Positions 34,966 through 46,503 of a stretch of DNA of 64,000 bases are shown piece by piece. The DNA is from Saccharina japonica (lineage: Eukaryota; Sar; Phaeophyceae; Laminariales; Laminariaceae), in contig MEHQ01000660.1 of assembly GCA_008828725.1 (NCBI GenBank), positions 656,804-720,803 on the forward strand, written 5' to 3'. Position numbers and translations under genes: made by a program. Under the pieces are notes generated by a model, which saw nothing but the letters and a program-made list of their open reading frames with translations, had not been told where the DNA came from and did no database searches. Positions within the stretch are counted from its first letter, which is position 1. Every line of letters starts with the position of its first letter.

Positions 34966-35439
34966 CTCACGCAAAATGTTTATAGTGTCGTTACGTGGAA
35001 TAGTATACCAGGCCCGCTCATGACAGCAGCACAAAACAAAATCACCCGGAGAAATTAAAAGGTATACTACATTTCTCAGCAATTCCGCAATAAGAACGCT
35101 AGCGCTATGGCTGGCCTTTTCGCCTAGGCACCATTGGTTGGTTTCGTACTGGGGAAAAACGACCAGCGTATGAAAGTGTGCTACAGTACAGAACACCTCA
35201 TATTAAGAAACGGGAAGGCTGGATTATTTCTCTTAAAGAGGGCGTTTTCTACACTATTATCAAGATAACTACTCTCGAATTACTTTCCTCCAAAAATATC
35301 AGTCTGGCTTTCTTACTGGATTGTTCTTCATCGGGTACCTGGTGTCCTGTACTGCTGTATCGCGCACGCCCATATCAACAAAGTCAGCATGAGCCTGATT
35401 TAAGGTTTCTTGTAAGATGACCGACACTGCCGTTGAACC

Positions 35440-37800
35440 GACTGTACTTGTAATCATCCGACATGTTGCCGTGCCAGGAACATCTGTTCGGCCAGCTCTG
35501 ATATCGTGTCCTTCGAAGGTGAAAACTAGTTAATGACTTGAATTAGTATAAATTAATTAAAAAAAATGGCGTTGTATCGTAGGCTTTGGAGAATGTACGA
35601 AACGGGGGCCGGGTGTCGCAGGAAATGTAATTATTTGTTCCCGCAGGAAAATATTGTGTTGATTTGAAGGGGTTGCGGAAAGTTTACTCCAGTATATTAT
35701 ACTGCTTGCTCTCGGGCGGCAGAGTTGCGGCAATGTAAACAAAACAATATTATGGTGGTATGAATACAGCGAAAATATGTATATGATACATAGGGAGTCA
35801 CACTACTGGCATCGCGACGTGTACCTCCGGAGGTACTACAAATATATGCCCTTTCCTGGAGAACATAGACTATTAATAGTATACACAATGGACAAAACAG
35901 CCTAGCGCTCCAGTACGTGCTAGTAGCACACGGGTGTCTAGATAAACAGGATGAACACGATAATAATAGCAGGTATGAGCGTTGCAAGATAACTACGTAG
36001 AGTATTTGTCAACAATTAATTTTTAATGATGTCCCATTATGCACTCATGAATTGTGTTGTTGTTGCGTCATGGGTATCATGTTATGATTTGCTCTCGCTG
36101 GGTCGGGGTCGACAGCAGTAAATATGGTTCAGCTGTGAGACGGCATTATTATTCGTTATCTTTTCGCAGAGCCTTTCTTTGTCGGGAATTATTCGGTGCA
36201 TTATTTGGCGTTCCGAGAGGCCTGGCATGATTACTCACGACCATGCTCATACAGATTTAACTTCAAAGAAGACATGGCTAGTGCTATTTGTTTCCTGTTT
36301 TCGACAACAAGAGCTAGAATAAACAATCGAACGGCGTTCTACGTAGGGGAGATGCAACACAAAACCCGACCCGCTGTTTCGGCAACGGTGGATGTGTCGC
36401 CATATTCGTACATGCTGTCATGCGTTGTGAGTTCAGCCTGGTGTTATTATTTGCCTAGTGGCTGGTCCCCACAGTGTAATGTGATGTGCTAATGAAGACT
36501 ACAGCAGATGCTGCGTTGAGTTATTCACTAGAGTCTTCCACATTGTAGATATAGAACATTCTGGGAATATTCCCCATAAAAACGTGCGGGAAACAAAAAC
36601 AGGCAGGAAAACAAAACAGGCCTTTGTTTGCTCTCCTGATCCCACCCAAACCTGATCCAACCGCGATATGCTCCCATTTGACACCCTGCTCCCACCCACG
36701 AGGTACATAAATATAATTAGCCATCCGCAGGAGCCCCCGGAGGCCGTGAGCGCGAAGCGCGAATCGTAAACGGCCAAAATTCCTCAAATTCGTAAAATTG
36801 CCGATTGCAAAAACAAAAAGTCGTCGCAGCCACCGCGTCGAATCGAACCGAGCGCCAAATATATTGAGTTACTTACTTGCGCTTGGGCATGCTATTTTTT
36901 TTTCTTTCTATTTACCTGGTATTGCGTTTTTGCTCGGCTGGACACTACAATACAGTGGAGATCACCACTACGGCTACGAGTATGGGAGGCAGAGCAAGTG
37001 TACGATCCACAAAGGTGACATGCACGCAAGAGAAGACACGGTAACTGACGTTTGCGGTCGATCCGGATCTAGCGGTATTGCTAGCTACTTGTGATTGGCC
37101 CGATTGAGGATACGATATCTCCCTTGCAGTGATTGGCCATATATGGATATTTACTTGCTAGACGATGGTGGAAGGCACCCCCCCCCATATCACTCTGTTT
37201 TGACTTCCTCCACCACAACAAGCCTGATGTATTCAGTTACACCTCCCAGCCAAAGATCGCCCACCACCGACTGCCTACACCTGAAGCGAATGGTACGTCA
37301 AGACGCCATCGCCTTCAACGTGTTGAAGGAGACCGGCATCGTTGCCATCGAAAACGGCTACAGAATCCGTGCAGCGGCCAAGGCACACGGCATGCGCGAA
37401 GTGTCAGCCGGGTGGGGTGGCGGGAGTAATCAAGCCGAGGTCGTGGGTGATTTATACCACGAACGAAGAGCACGTTGGCGGAGAAATCCAGGACGTACGT
37501 AACCGTGCAGCCGGCGACGTTGGTCGACGACTCAATTAATGAATAATTCCTGCCCCTTGTGCGGAAATAATAAATTAAATGCACTCTCCGCGGTCTATGG
37601 TGCCCAGCTCCGCGGTCTATGGTGCCCAGCTCCGTAAATATGGTGCTGGTTCGACCCTGTTTTTTTCAATCGGCGATTGTAGAATATTCGACGAATGCTG
37701 ACCGCTCACGTGTCGCGCTTCACGTTCACGGTCTGCGGCGCTTCCTGCGCAGGGCTATATCGCGGGCTGGCGTGGAAATCAGTATGCAGGTTCCATGTAC
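35440..37800. mobile_element. left-arm-specific insert, transposon-like remnant
   Basis: Arm similarity breaks after the TTGTAAGATGACCGACACTG / CCGACTGTACTTG phrase near 35440 and resumes at GATTAAACTTGATCGTGCTG near 37806. In the right arm only about 130 bp (44650-44775) separates these points. The insert contains a helix-turn-helix-like segment (37296-37394). At its right end it has two tandem copies of a GCGGTCTATGGTGCCCAGC phrase (about 37589-37632). No clear terminal repeats or target duplication were seen. Alternatively, the right arm may have lost this DNA by deletion. Confidence 0.45.
37278..37540 (+). pseudogene. decayed psq/CENP-B-type helix-turn-helix, transposase-like
   Basis: Seen: RQDAIAFNVLKETG, then IENGYRIRAAAKAHGM (about 37296-37394). 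Known: pipsqueak/CENP-B-type HTH domains of pogo/Tc5-like transposases have an I.AV..G.S.R.AAK..GVP pattern, which the RAAAKAHGM helix fits well. After AHGM the expected STL..R is absent, but another frame continues GVIKPRSWVIYTTNEEHVGG, resembling the linker that follows such HTHs. So the segment looks frameshifted. No DDE catalytic domain was found. It is absent from the right arm. Confidence 0.4.
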
Positions 37801-37960
37801 GGCGGGATTAAACTTGATCGTGCTGGATCGTGTCACGTTGAAGAGGGGAACTACACATGGAAGCACGCACGAATGGGTGGCAGAAAGGTGCGGCGTATAC
37901 AGTAATAGTCGTGCGGAGGTTTTCATTTAGATATGTACCATAATCACACCTCTTCATAAA

Positions 37961-38248
37961 TCAGCGCTGACTGGCGGACAGGACATTAGGGCGTACTGCA
38001 ACAAAAACATAATCCGGTTCGACCGTTGCCTTCTGGTGGGCGGTAGGGCTGCAGCGATGTATAATAGTACTGCCAGCCCTGCAGGAATCGGCCCCTTGGT
38101 CTACAACCGTTGCCCTTGCCGGCATGATCGGCATTGGCTGCAGCCACCATTGGACCCCGAGCGTACACCTCTTGTAAAAATAGTTACGGTTTGTTCCAGC
38201 CAACGTCAAAATGCGGCTATCACTACCATAAATGAGGCAATACATCAT
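37961..38248 (-). other. ORF conserved in both arms, unknown function (left copy)
   Basis: The C-terminal part QGADSCRAGSTIIHRCSPTA and VRPNVLS is matched by QGADSCRAGSTIIHRRSPTA and VRPDLLS in the right arm (plus, 43977-44207). The frames differ N-terminally, so an indel separates the arms. A CAGCAGCAGAAG run in the right copy is an insertion relative to the left. No recognised domain. Confidence 0.2.
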
Positions 38249-38862
38249 TCAAGATATAATTCCAACAACCCAAGCCATCCGATATACAAACACACGTTAT
38301 GTATGCGTACAGTAGTACGTAGGTCAGTCGCGGAACAGAAGACGCGCACACCTTGATGTGACGAGAAGGGACGTGGCACACGCAGGTCCCAAGCTCGCGG
38401 CATCGACTTGACCTCCCCTCCATGATGTTACTGTCTGAGGAACGGGGGGCAGTTTGGCGATATATGTCAACTCGTGCAACGGCAGCAGGAGCAGCAGAAG
38501 CACCACCAAAAATCCTTTTCACAGGTATGTGAGGACGAAATCAGCACGACTCCAACGCACCCGGGGGTATACTTGTTTTGTCCTAAATATCATACGCAAT
38601 CCGAATTTATCCTCGCCATGACCGCTCATTCGGCCAGATGCGTACTCTCAGGGTTCCGGGTTCAAACGTCCTACGAGAATACCAGCTTTCTACGAGTAAC
38701 TGTGGACGGGGTGTACGACGTGGTGTTCTGTGATTACCCACGTTTGGTTGTGTACGGCATTCCCAAAATAGATATTTCGTAGTACAGTGGAATGATGAGA
38801 TATGTGCGGTGTCCAGAGCTACGTATATTAAATCATTCGCTCTCACACATACTGAGAGGACG

Positions 38863-39170
38863 GACGCATGCTATACGGTGACGGTGGAGGTGCACCATTT
38901 TATTTTTTTCTGAAGCTTCTCAATTGACGAGATCTATACTAATAGCAAGTCACAAAACAGATTTTGGAGGAAACTAAACGTGTCACCCGACGAAAATTAA
39001 AATTACGTACGATACCTTGGCCTAAGTACACAGTGAACGATAGTATTAGCAACGCCCGAAAAAATAATAATGTCCGAGGATTTTGGGGTTAAGGAGGCCT
39101 ATACCGACCAGTCAGAAACGAAATTCGCCCAAAAGTACTACGAGCACCTCTATATAGCGTAGCACGCGTC
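38863..39170. mobile_element. MITE family I, diverged subgroup, left-arm copy
   Basis: The ends GACGCATGCTATACGG and TATAGCGTAGCACGCGTC enclose a palindrome-first interior with ACTAATAGCAAGTCACAAAA and GGATTTTGGGGTTAAGGAGG. A TGAG lies after the right end and near the left end. The right arm has the same element at 42042-42350 in the inverse orientation, so this insertion predates the duplication. Confidence 0.8.
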
Positions 39171-39425
39171 TGAGTTGGACGCAACTTGACGAGTAGGCAA
39201 ACGTGAACACCCACCAGAGAGAGACACCGTTTTAACTGACTACCCTCAATACAGTCTGGACTTGTCTGGACAACACTTGAAAAACGTGTTTCTCCGATTA
39301 AACCCTGCCACCACCTACTACTTGCATTCGATCAACTTCACACTGTTCTTGCCGCTGACACACAGGGATCGTTTGCCGGAGAAGGGCTTTTACACAATTG
39401 CTCGATCGTTGGCGTCGGTGGCGCC

Positions 39426-39680
39426 TTAACTTTTCCCCTCGGCCGTGGTCTTCCCTTTGCAATTCCAACATCTCTCTGATCCCGACATATGTGGCAATAA
39501 GGTAGTGTGGCCACCGTGGGCACGTGGGGTCGTTCTGGATGCCTGTCTGCGTCTGTTCACTGCGACCCGAAACGTGGCTTTGACATCATCCAAGATTAAA
39601 CCCAACACATACCCGACAGTGAAATTCGAACCCAGAATGAAGCAGTCACGCCAGAAGACGGTGTCAATGTCATACATATT
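39426..39680 (-). other. decayed ORF pair near the centre, possibly piggyBac-like C-terminus
   Basis: Left-arm frame: DTVFWRDCFILGSNFTVGY, then VKATFRVAVNRRRQ, then GGHTTLLPHMSGSERCWNCK. The right arm (plus, 41553-41904) preserves both parts in two frames and adds TDADDQALVKALLWWRTILV. Known: piggyBac-like transposases end with a W..F..L region, an FR..L segment and an H...RC..C zinc-binding tail. The order here is suggestive but the second Cys pair is missing. Weak call. Confidence 0.2.
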
Positions 39681-40042
39681 ATACGTACTCGTACCTGGTA
39701 TATACTACTGTCGGCAAAAATATCGAACAGGCAATCAGCTGACACCGAGCGGACTCTCCCTTCGGTGGTTCGAAGAACGGCGAACGGGAGCAGCGTGACA
39801 CAGAAGACGCCAGGCTCTTTGTAAGAGCAACGGCCACAGACGTGGCAGCAATGCAATGCTGATGCCAACCGACAACGACGACGGTAGTTTTTGCGTTTGT
39901 TCGGAGCCGCGTCGGTTACACTACAAACAATTTCGACCTAAATTTCGGCCGTTTCTGTTTCGGTTCGCGGAGTCCTGCAGACATTCCCCTGCGAAGATAC
40001 ACAAAGCAAATAAAACAAATTGGGGCATGCTTCGCTTCGTAC

Positions 40043-41174
40043 TATTAATATTACAGTAATAAGAAACAGCAAAATTGGTCTAGGCTGGGTTTCTTATTTG
40101 AGAGAGAGTGACTTCTACACTAACTTCAAGAAAACGTCTCCTGGGTTTCTTATTTTCCTCTAAATCTCAGCCAGGGTTTCTTACTATGGCCTGTTTCTTG
40201 AGAGCTGTCCTGTGCTGTATGACGCGTACACATCAGATCATGCAACCCCACTTGCTGCTGTACAGGGCACACAACGCCAACGTTTCCCGGCACTGCGCAA
40301 CAGCAGCAGTAGAGCATGATTCCTTGAAGGGTGGTGAACCAACGACATTCAGTCGTGTTCAAACACACTGAAAATGGGCGGACCCATCATTATTGCCAGT
40401 GTCATTCTCGACGCAAAACCGTGCGGTACGTGCTTCTTGTACGAACACTGGTGGTGCACAGAGGGGAACATTCTGGTATAAACCAACGATGGACCCAAAA
40501 CAATACAAGTCACCCCTGTTGTTACTACAGTAGTATAGCATACGTGGTCTTGGCCACTACGAGTACGTACGTGTACGTTCCTCGTGAGTAAGTAGCTCAG
40601 GATACTTCGAATCTGGACGGAAATGTATCAACCGTTATATCATAAATACGATTATTAAACGATTCTGATATCTTCGACAACTTAAAGGGGAGTACGTACG
40701 ACATGTCCTGGTTTGCATCGTACTCTACTGTAGCTGTTGACACAACTATTAACGGAAATACCTTACTTACTGTTGATGTCACGCTTGTCCTGTGCGTGTC
40801 TTTTTACCGGTATATTGATGTCTGGGGGGATGGTCGCAGCCAGAAGCGTTCCACATTTTGTGTTTTTTTGTTTGTGATGCGCTCTATCCCACCTCTGGGG
40901 CGAGCGGCGCTGCCTTCTCCAGCGTCGGTGTGCGCGGCGTAGCGCCAGCTCTCCCCCTCCGGGGGCGAGCTTGATGATCGTGGACCTTCGTTTTCAAACT
41001 CTGCCCCATTCCGCTCTTAGAAATCCCCGGCTCGAGCTTGTTTTGGGCTGTGGCCGGTCGTGTCAGTCATCTGAATATATATATGAACCCTTACCCTGTG
41101 CCACGTGAAGTTCGTGAGTTCCCACACTACAGCGTGAGGGCATTTCGAGAGAGGAGGCAGACATATACGAGCCA
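40043..41174. other. spacer between the arms of the inverted duplication
   Basis: Single-copy relative to the arms. Positions 40075-40195 contain three CTGGGTTTCTTA-type phrases. They resemble a divergent copy of arm sequence at about 35215-35330 / 44890-45010, so part of the arm family lies in the spacer too. No supported gene. Confidence 0.5.
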
Positions 41175-42041
41175 GTACGTAGCGAGCATGCCCCAATTTC
41201 TTGTTTTATTTGCTTTGTGTATCCTCGCAAGGGCATGTATCTGCAGGGATCGGCGAACCGAAACAAAAACGGCTCAAACTTATGTTGAAATTATTTTCAG
41301 TGTAACCGGCGGCCCCAAACAAACGCAAAACCTATCGACGTCGTTGTCGGTTGGCATCAGCATTGCTGCCAGGTCTGTGGTCGTTGCTCTTACAGAGCCT
41401 GGCGTCTTCTGCGTCGCGCTGCTCCCGTTCGCCGTACTGCAAACCACCGAAGGGAGAGTCCGCTCATGGTCAGCTGGTCGCCTGTTCTTCGATTTTTTTC
41501 CGACAGTACAGTAGTACCAGGTACGTATGTATGTATGTACTTTTGTATGATACTGACACCGTCTTCTGGCGTGACTGGTTCATTCTGTGTTCGAATTTCA
41601 CTGTCGGGTATGCTTGGTTTAAATTTGGACCAAATCAAAGCCACGTTTCGGGTCGCGGTGGACAGACGCAGACATGCATCCAGAACGACCCCACGCGCCC
41701 ACCGTGGCCACAGTACACTACCCTTGCCACATGTCGGGACTAGAGAGATGTAGGGATTGCAAAGGGAGGACCACGGCCGAGGGGAAAAGTAGAGGTGGCA
41801 CCGACGCCGACGATCAAGCACTTGTAAAAGCCCTTCTCTGGTGGCGAACGATCCTTGTGTGTGTCAGCGGCCAGCAGAATTTGGAGTTGTTCGAATGCAA
41901 GTAGGTGGTGGTAGGGTGTAAACGAAGAAATGTTTTATTCAGCGTGGTCCAGACTATGTTGAGGGTGGTCAGTTTAAACAGAGTGTCTCTCTCTCTGGTG
42001 GGTGTTAACGCTTGCCTACTCGTCAGGTTGCGTCCAACTCC

Positions 42042-42545
42042 GACGCGTGCTACGCTATATAGAGGTACTTGTACGTAGTACGTTTGGGCGAATTTTGTTT
42101 CTGAATGGTCGGTATAGGGCTCCTTAGCCCCAAAATCCTCGGACTTTTTTTTTTTTTTCGGGCGTTGCTAATACTATCGTTCATTGTGTACTTAGGCCAA
42201 GGTATCATACGTAATTTTAATTTTCGTCGGGTGACACTTTTAGTTTCCTCCAAAATCTGTTTTGTGACTTGCTGTTAGTATAGATCTCGTCAATTGAGAA
42301 GCTTCAGAAAAAAACAAATGGTGCACCTCCACCGTCACCGTATAGCATGCGGGCGTTGCAAATAATATCGTTCATTGTGTATACTTAGGCCATGGTATCA
42401 TACTTACGATTTTTCGTCGGGTGGCACTTTTAGTCTACTCCAAAACCTGTTTTTGACTTGCTATTGTTAGTTTAGAGCTCGTCAATTCAGGAGCGTCATG
42501 AAATGTTGTACTGTATGCAGGCGAGCCTCCACCGTACCATGCGTC
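42042..42545. mobile_element. MITE family I plus a partial second unit, right-arm copy
   Basis: 42042-42350 is the inverse of the left-arm element at 38863-39170. The sequence then restarts inside the element (GGGCGTTGCAAATAATATCG) and runs to a second end, CCACCGTACCATGCGTC, at 42545. Only this arm has the repeat of the right half, so it arose after the duplication, by unequal exchange or by a second insertion with loss. A poly-T run of 13 is at about 42144-42158. Confidence 0.75.
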
Positions 42546-44022
42546 CGTCCTCTCAGTATGTGCCCCTTCGGGTGCAAAATAAGAGCACTGCAAAAAACAA
42601 ATCTGTTTTTGTTGTTTTGTTTTGTGTTGCTATACTATTTACGGTATAATTCCTTTTTTTCATGACTTACTACCGGAAACGATTTGTTTCCTGCCCTAGC
42701 CATCAAACCTACAACGAGTATCCGTGAGCAGTTATAGAGAGCGTACACTACGGGCAATGTTTTGATCTCAGGAGCCGGATCGATCCGGCGCCTTTTTATA
42801 CAAAGAAAAGGGCCTCGTACTAAACAACGACTCCCCATACCCCCGAAGACAAATTTGAAAAATTACAGTTTCTCAGACTGCTCGTGCTGTTTTTAAACAC
42901 AGATTTTCTACGAGGACGCCGACCGCTAGTAGGCAAGCCTACCTGCGAGGCTAGTCTTACCATCCGTAGCGTCTTACGCGGCCGCAGTAGAGCGTAGATG
43001 GCAAACAGGAGCTCTGAAGCTATCGAAATTCTTGCATCCGAGCATTTTCGTTTCGTGATGCGAACACAGCAATATCTGCGCTCCCTATCAGATCCGACAG
43101 CCCCAACACCTCCTAGAGGCGATAACGAACAAGGTTTACGTTGGTCGGGAGCAGGTCTGATCGTTAGAACTGGAGCTATGCCCTCTACGGCAAGGAGTCA
43201 TGGTATATATGGTGTTATCGTACCGTAAATAGTATCGCTGCCGTAAAGAAAAACGAAAAACATTGTTTTCAAAAGAGACTCAAAAGCTCGTTATGTTTGG
43301 TATGCCGAAGGGGCTCCTTAAGAATAGCTCTGCACCCCGCATAGATGCCAGTATACTACTGCTGCAATACGAAGTAAGTGCGATGCGAATGCCGTACATA
43401 ATAACACGTGAAAAATCACAGAACACCACGTCGTACATCCCGTCCACAGTTAGAAACCTGGTATTCTCGTGGAATATTTGAACCCGGAACGCTGAGAGTC
43501 CGCATCTGGTCGAATGAGCGATCATGGCGAGGATAAAGTCGGATTGCGTATGATATTTAGGACAAAAAAAGTATACCCCCGGGTGCGTTGGAGTCGTGCT
43601 GATTTCGTCCTCACATACCTGTGAAAGGAAGTTTTGGTGGTGCTCCTGCTACTGTTGCTGCCGTTGCACGAGTTGACATATATCGCCAAACTGCCCCTCG
43701 TTCCTCAGACTGGGACCTAATGGAGGGGGTGTCAAATCGATGCCGCGACCGTGGGACCTGCGTGTGCCACGTCCCTGCTCGTCCGGTCCAGGTGGGTGCT
43801 TCTTCTTTTCTGCAACTGGCCTACTGTCGTACGTACTACTGTATGCATACCTGGTACGATATAACGTGTGTTTGTGTATCGGATGGCTTCGGTTATTGGA
43901 ATGATACGTTGATGTACTGAATGTTTTCATTGTAGTGATGGCCGCATTCTGACGTTGGCTGGAACACACCGTACCTATGTTTATAGAGGTTTACGCTCGG
44001 GGTCCAATGGTGGCTGCAGCCA
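42546..44022. other. duplicated non-coding sequence
   Basis: About 43290-43970 matches about 38170-38770 of the left arm inverted. About 42560-43290 has weaker or no left-arm match and is probably a right-arm-specific insertion. No supported gene. Confidence 0.4.
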
Positions 44023-44280
44023 ATGCCGATCATGCCGGCAAGGGCAACGGTTGTAAATACCAAGGGGCAGATTCCTGCAGGGCTGGCAGTACTATTATTC
44101 ATCGCCGCAGCCCTACCGCTCAGCAGCAGCAGAAGCAGACAACGGACGAACCGGGTTCGGTTTTGGTTACAGTACGCCCTGATCTCCTGTCCACCAATCG
44201 GCGCTGACTTATGGAGAGGAGATTATAGTGCTGTGAATGTGAAGGAAGGCTCTTCATCGGGGGGGACACAGGGGTGTTGA
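44023..44280 (+). other. ORF conserved in both arms, unknown function (right copy)
   Basis: Two frames overlap. One reads QGADSCRAGSTIIHRRSPTA, matched in the left arm. The other reads GLAVLLFIAAALPLSSS, a short hydrophobic run followed by a Ser/Arg-rich CAG-repeat region. Neither is recognised. The first is the one conserved between arms. Confidence 0.2.
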
Positions 44281-45317
44281 TGCTGGCCAGGGCACGTTCC
44301 TCCTTCGGTAAAGTTGTTATGGTTGCTTATCCCATGGTAGAGCTCGATAGGGTGCGAGACCGGAGTTGCGAAGGTAAGGCTCAGCCAAATACCAGGCTGA
44401 TCCCACTATCCATGTGTCTTCATACGTGTACGATCTACGGAGGCGCTTCCGTTACTGCAGTAGCACGTCACGTGATCTCATATTCGTACGTATTTGTCTA
44501 CCTGATACCTTTGCACACACAGCGCATATAAAACAGAAAAGGTTTGCACGACTATGCATTACTGTATTCCCTGTACCTTTCTGCTTCCCGTGTGTGCGTG
44601 CTTCTTTGTGCTTTTGCCCTCTTCAACGTGACACGATCCAGCACGATCAAGTTTAAGCTCGCCGTAAATAGGACCTAAAATTTGTATTACCCGCCTGCCC
44701 GTGATAATTCAGAGCAGGTCGAGCAAACGTTCACTGCGCGGCAGCATGTCGGAGAATTTCAAGTACTGTCGGTTCAACGGCAGTGTCGGTCATCTTACGA
44801 GAAACCTTAAATCGGGCTCCGGCTGACTTTCTTATTTTGGGCGTGCGCAATACAGCAGTACAGGACACCAGATACCCGATAAACATTGTCCAATAAGAAT
44901 GCCAGACTGATATTTTTGGAGGGAAGTAGTTCGAGGGTCGTTATCTTGATAATAGTGTAAAAAAGGCCCTCTTCAAGAGAAATAATCCAGCCTTCCCGTT
45001 TCTTAATATGAGGTGTTCTGTACTGTAGCACACTTTCATACGCTGGTCGTTTTTCCCCAATACGACACAAACCAATGGTGTCTTGGGCAAAGGCCAGCCA
45101 CAGCAAGGGGCTAGCGTTCTTCTTGCGGAATTGCTGAGAAATTTAGTATTACTTCGAACTGTTCCGGGTGAGTTTCGTGTGTGCTGCTGTCATTAGCGGG
45201 CCAGGTATACTATTCCACGTAGCGATACTGTTTTGTAATTATTTACGTTTGAGTCCAAAAAAACAATTTTGACCGTAACGCGTACGTCTATGATCCAGCG
45301 GATGACTATCATTCTTG

Positions 45318-45695
45318 CTAGCGGTTTCGCCAGAGTACAAAACTTGGCGGACGAAATGTAGTATATGCGCGAGACGTTATTTTTCTGTGTTTTGCAATTT
45401 TAGAGGGCCAATCGGTAAATGTCGATTCCAATCGACGACAGTTGGGGGTCCTTGAAGTCTGTGCATCGGCGCTGAGATGAGACGGCACCTGCAGCCACGG
45501 CTTGTTCGGGAAGGCCGCACGGATGAAGACCCAAGCGTTTTGATGGTGTAGCACCGAACCGCGGAATGTTTGTTTCCATTTGAACCATCCTACAGTCCGT
45601 TTGAGTAAGGTGCGGAATGATTTATACTCGATAACGGTGTGGTGAGAAATTCCGTACAGTCTGATGAAACCCACGCCGTGCCTGCACCGCGACAA
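45318..45695 (-). other. ORF conserved in both arms, unknown function (right copy, open)
   Basis: 125 codons: FIRLYGISHHTVIEYKSFRT, KQTFRGSVLHHQNAWVFIRA, PWLQVPSHLSADAQTSRTPN. The frame is open here but broken twice in the left copy. The start is uncertain because the first codon is not ATG in the track. No recognised domain or motif. It lies upstream of the right-arm ANK gene on the opposite strand. Confidence 0.3.
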
Positions 45696-46503
45696 ACGAC
45701 AACCTGAGTTTCAAGACTCTTGGAGCTGTTTTCCCTTTCACGAAATATGCGGGAGTCGAACTTTTTGCGGTTCGGTGTGGATTTGAGTTATGGCAATAGT
45801 AAGGAGAAATGCGGAGATATTTCCTTCGGAAAATCCGCTGCCGAATTGCACCGCGCCGTGAGAATATTCAGCACCATGAAACAATATCATTCCTGCGATT
45901 GGGAATATGTGCTACGATCGGAACGCGCATAAAATTGTTCGGAGGCTGCCCACGCGAGAAGTTCTTGCTTACATTCACCCATAATCGACTTAAAGCAACG
46001 AATATCAATACCGTTCCCCACGAGATCTACATCGAACGATATCTGTGAATGTGAAGCCAAACGACAAAGCATGCCTTATCAGGCGTGCGTCTTATTCGGA
46101 AGCTCCTCAGCTGAGAGGCGCTGTCGGTCATAAATATCCCCGGCCAACATGTGCCACGGTTAGTACTCTTACCGTGGTACGCTTTTTGAGCTGCAAGGCA
46201 GAGGGTGTACGATACCAGGCACAGAGCTAAAACGAAGGTATAGTTGGTGATTGCGCAAGCCCCACCATATAAATAGCTTCGGTGGTTTTCCACGGTGACC
46301 TGTTTTCGTTGCAGATTTTGTTTTATATGTATGTGTACGAAGAGTGTCTTTGTTAAGATGCCCGTGTTGCTTAGTATTGGGGTCGGGGTCGCATGATGGT
46401 GGCTGCAACATATTAGCGCATGCATATCTAGGTCCGTGCTAAACGTAAGAATCGTCCGCGCTGCCGTTTCTTTGCCCCCACTCCGTCATCACACGTACTA
46501 CAG

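Larger units (their letters stand above)
29220..40042 (+). repeat. left arm of a large imperfect inverted duplication
   Basis: The arm pairs with 41175-50944 read on the opposite strand. Matched landmarks, in order: 29220/50944, terminal ANK exons 29796/50343, ANK exons 33735/46504, ORFs 34037-34324/45887-46072, 35178/about 45030, 38036/44102, MITE 38863-39170/42042-42350, 39500/41700 and 40042/41175. About 235 bases compared by eye at the ANK 5' ends differ at roughly 20 positions (about 91% identical). The left arm is longer because of an insert at about 35440-37800, the MITE at 32141 and small indels. Confidence 0.9.
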
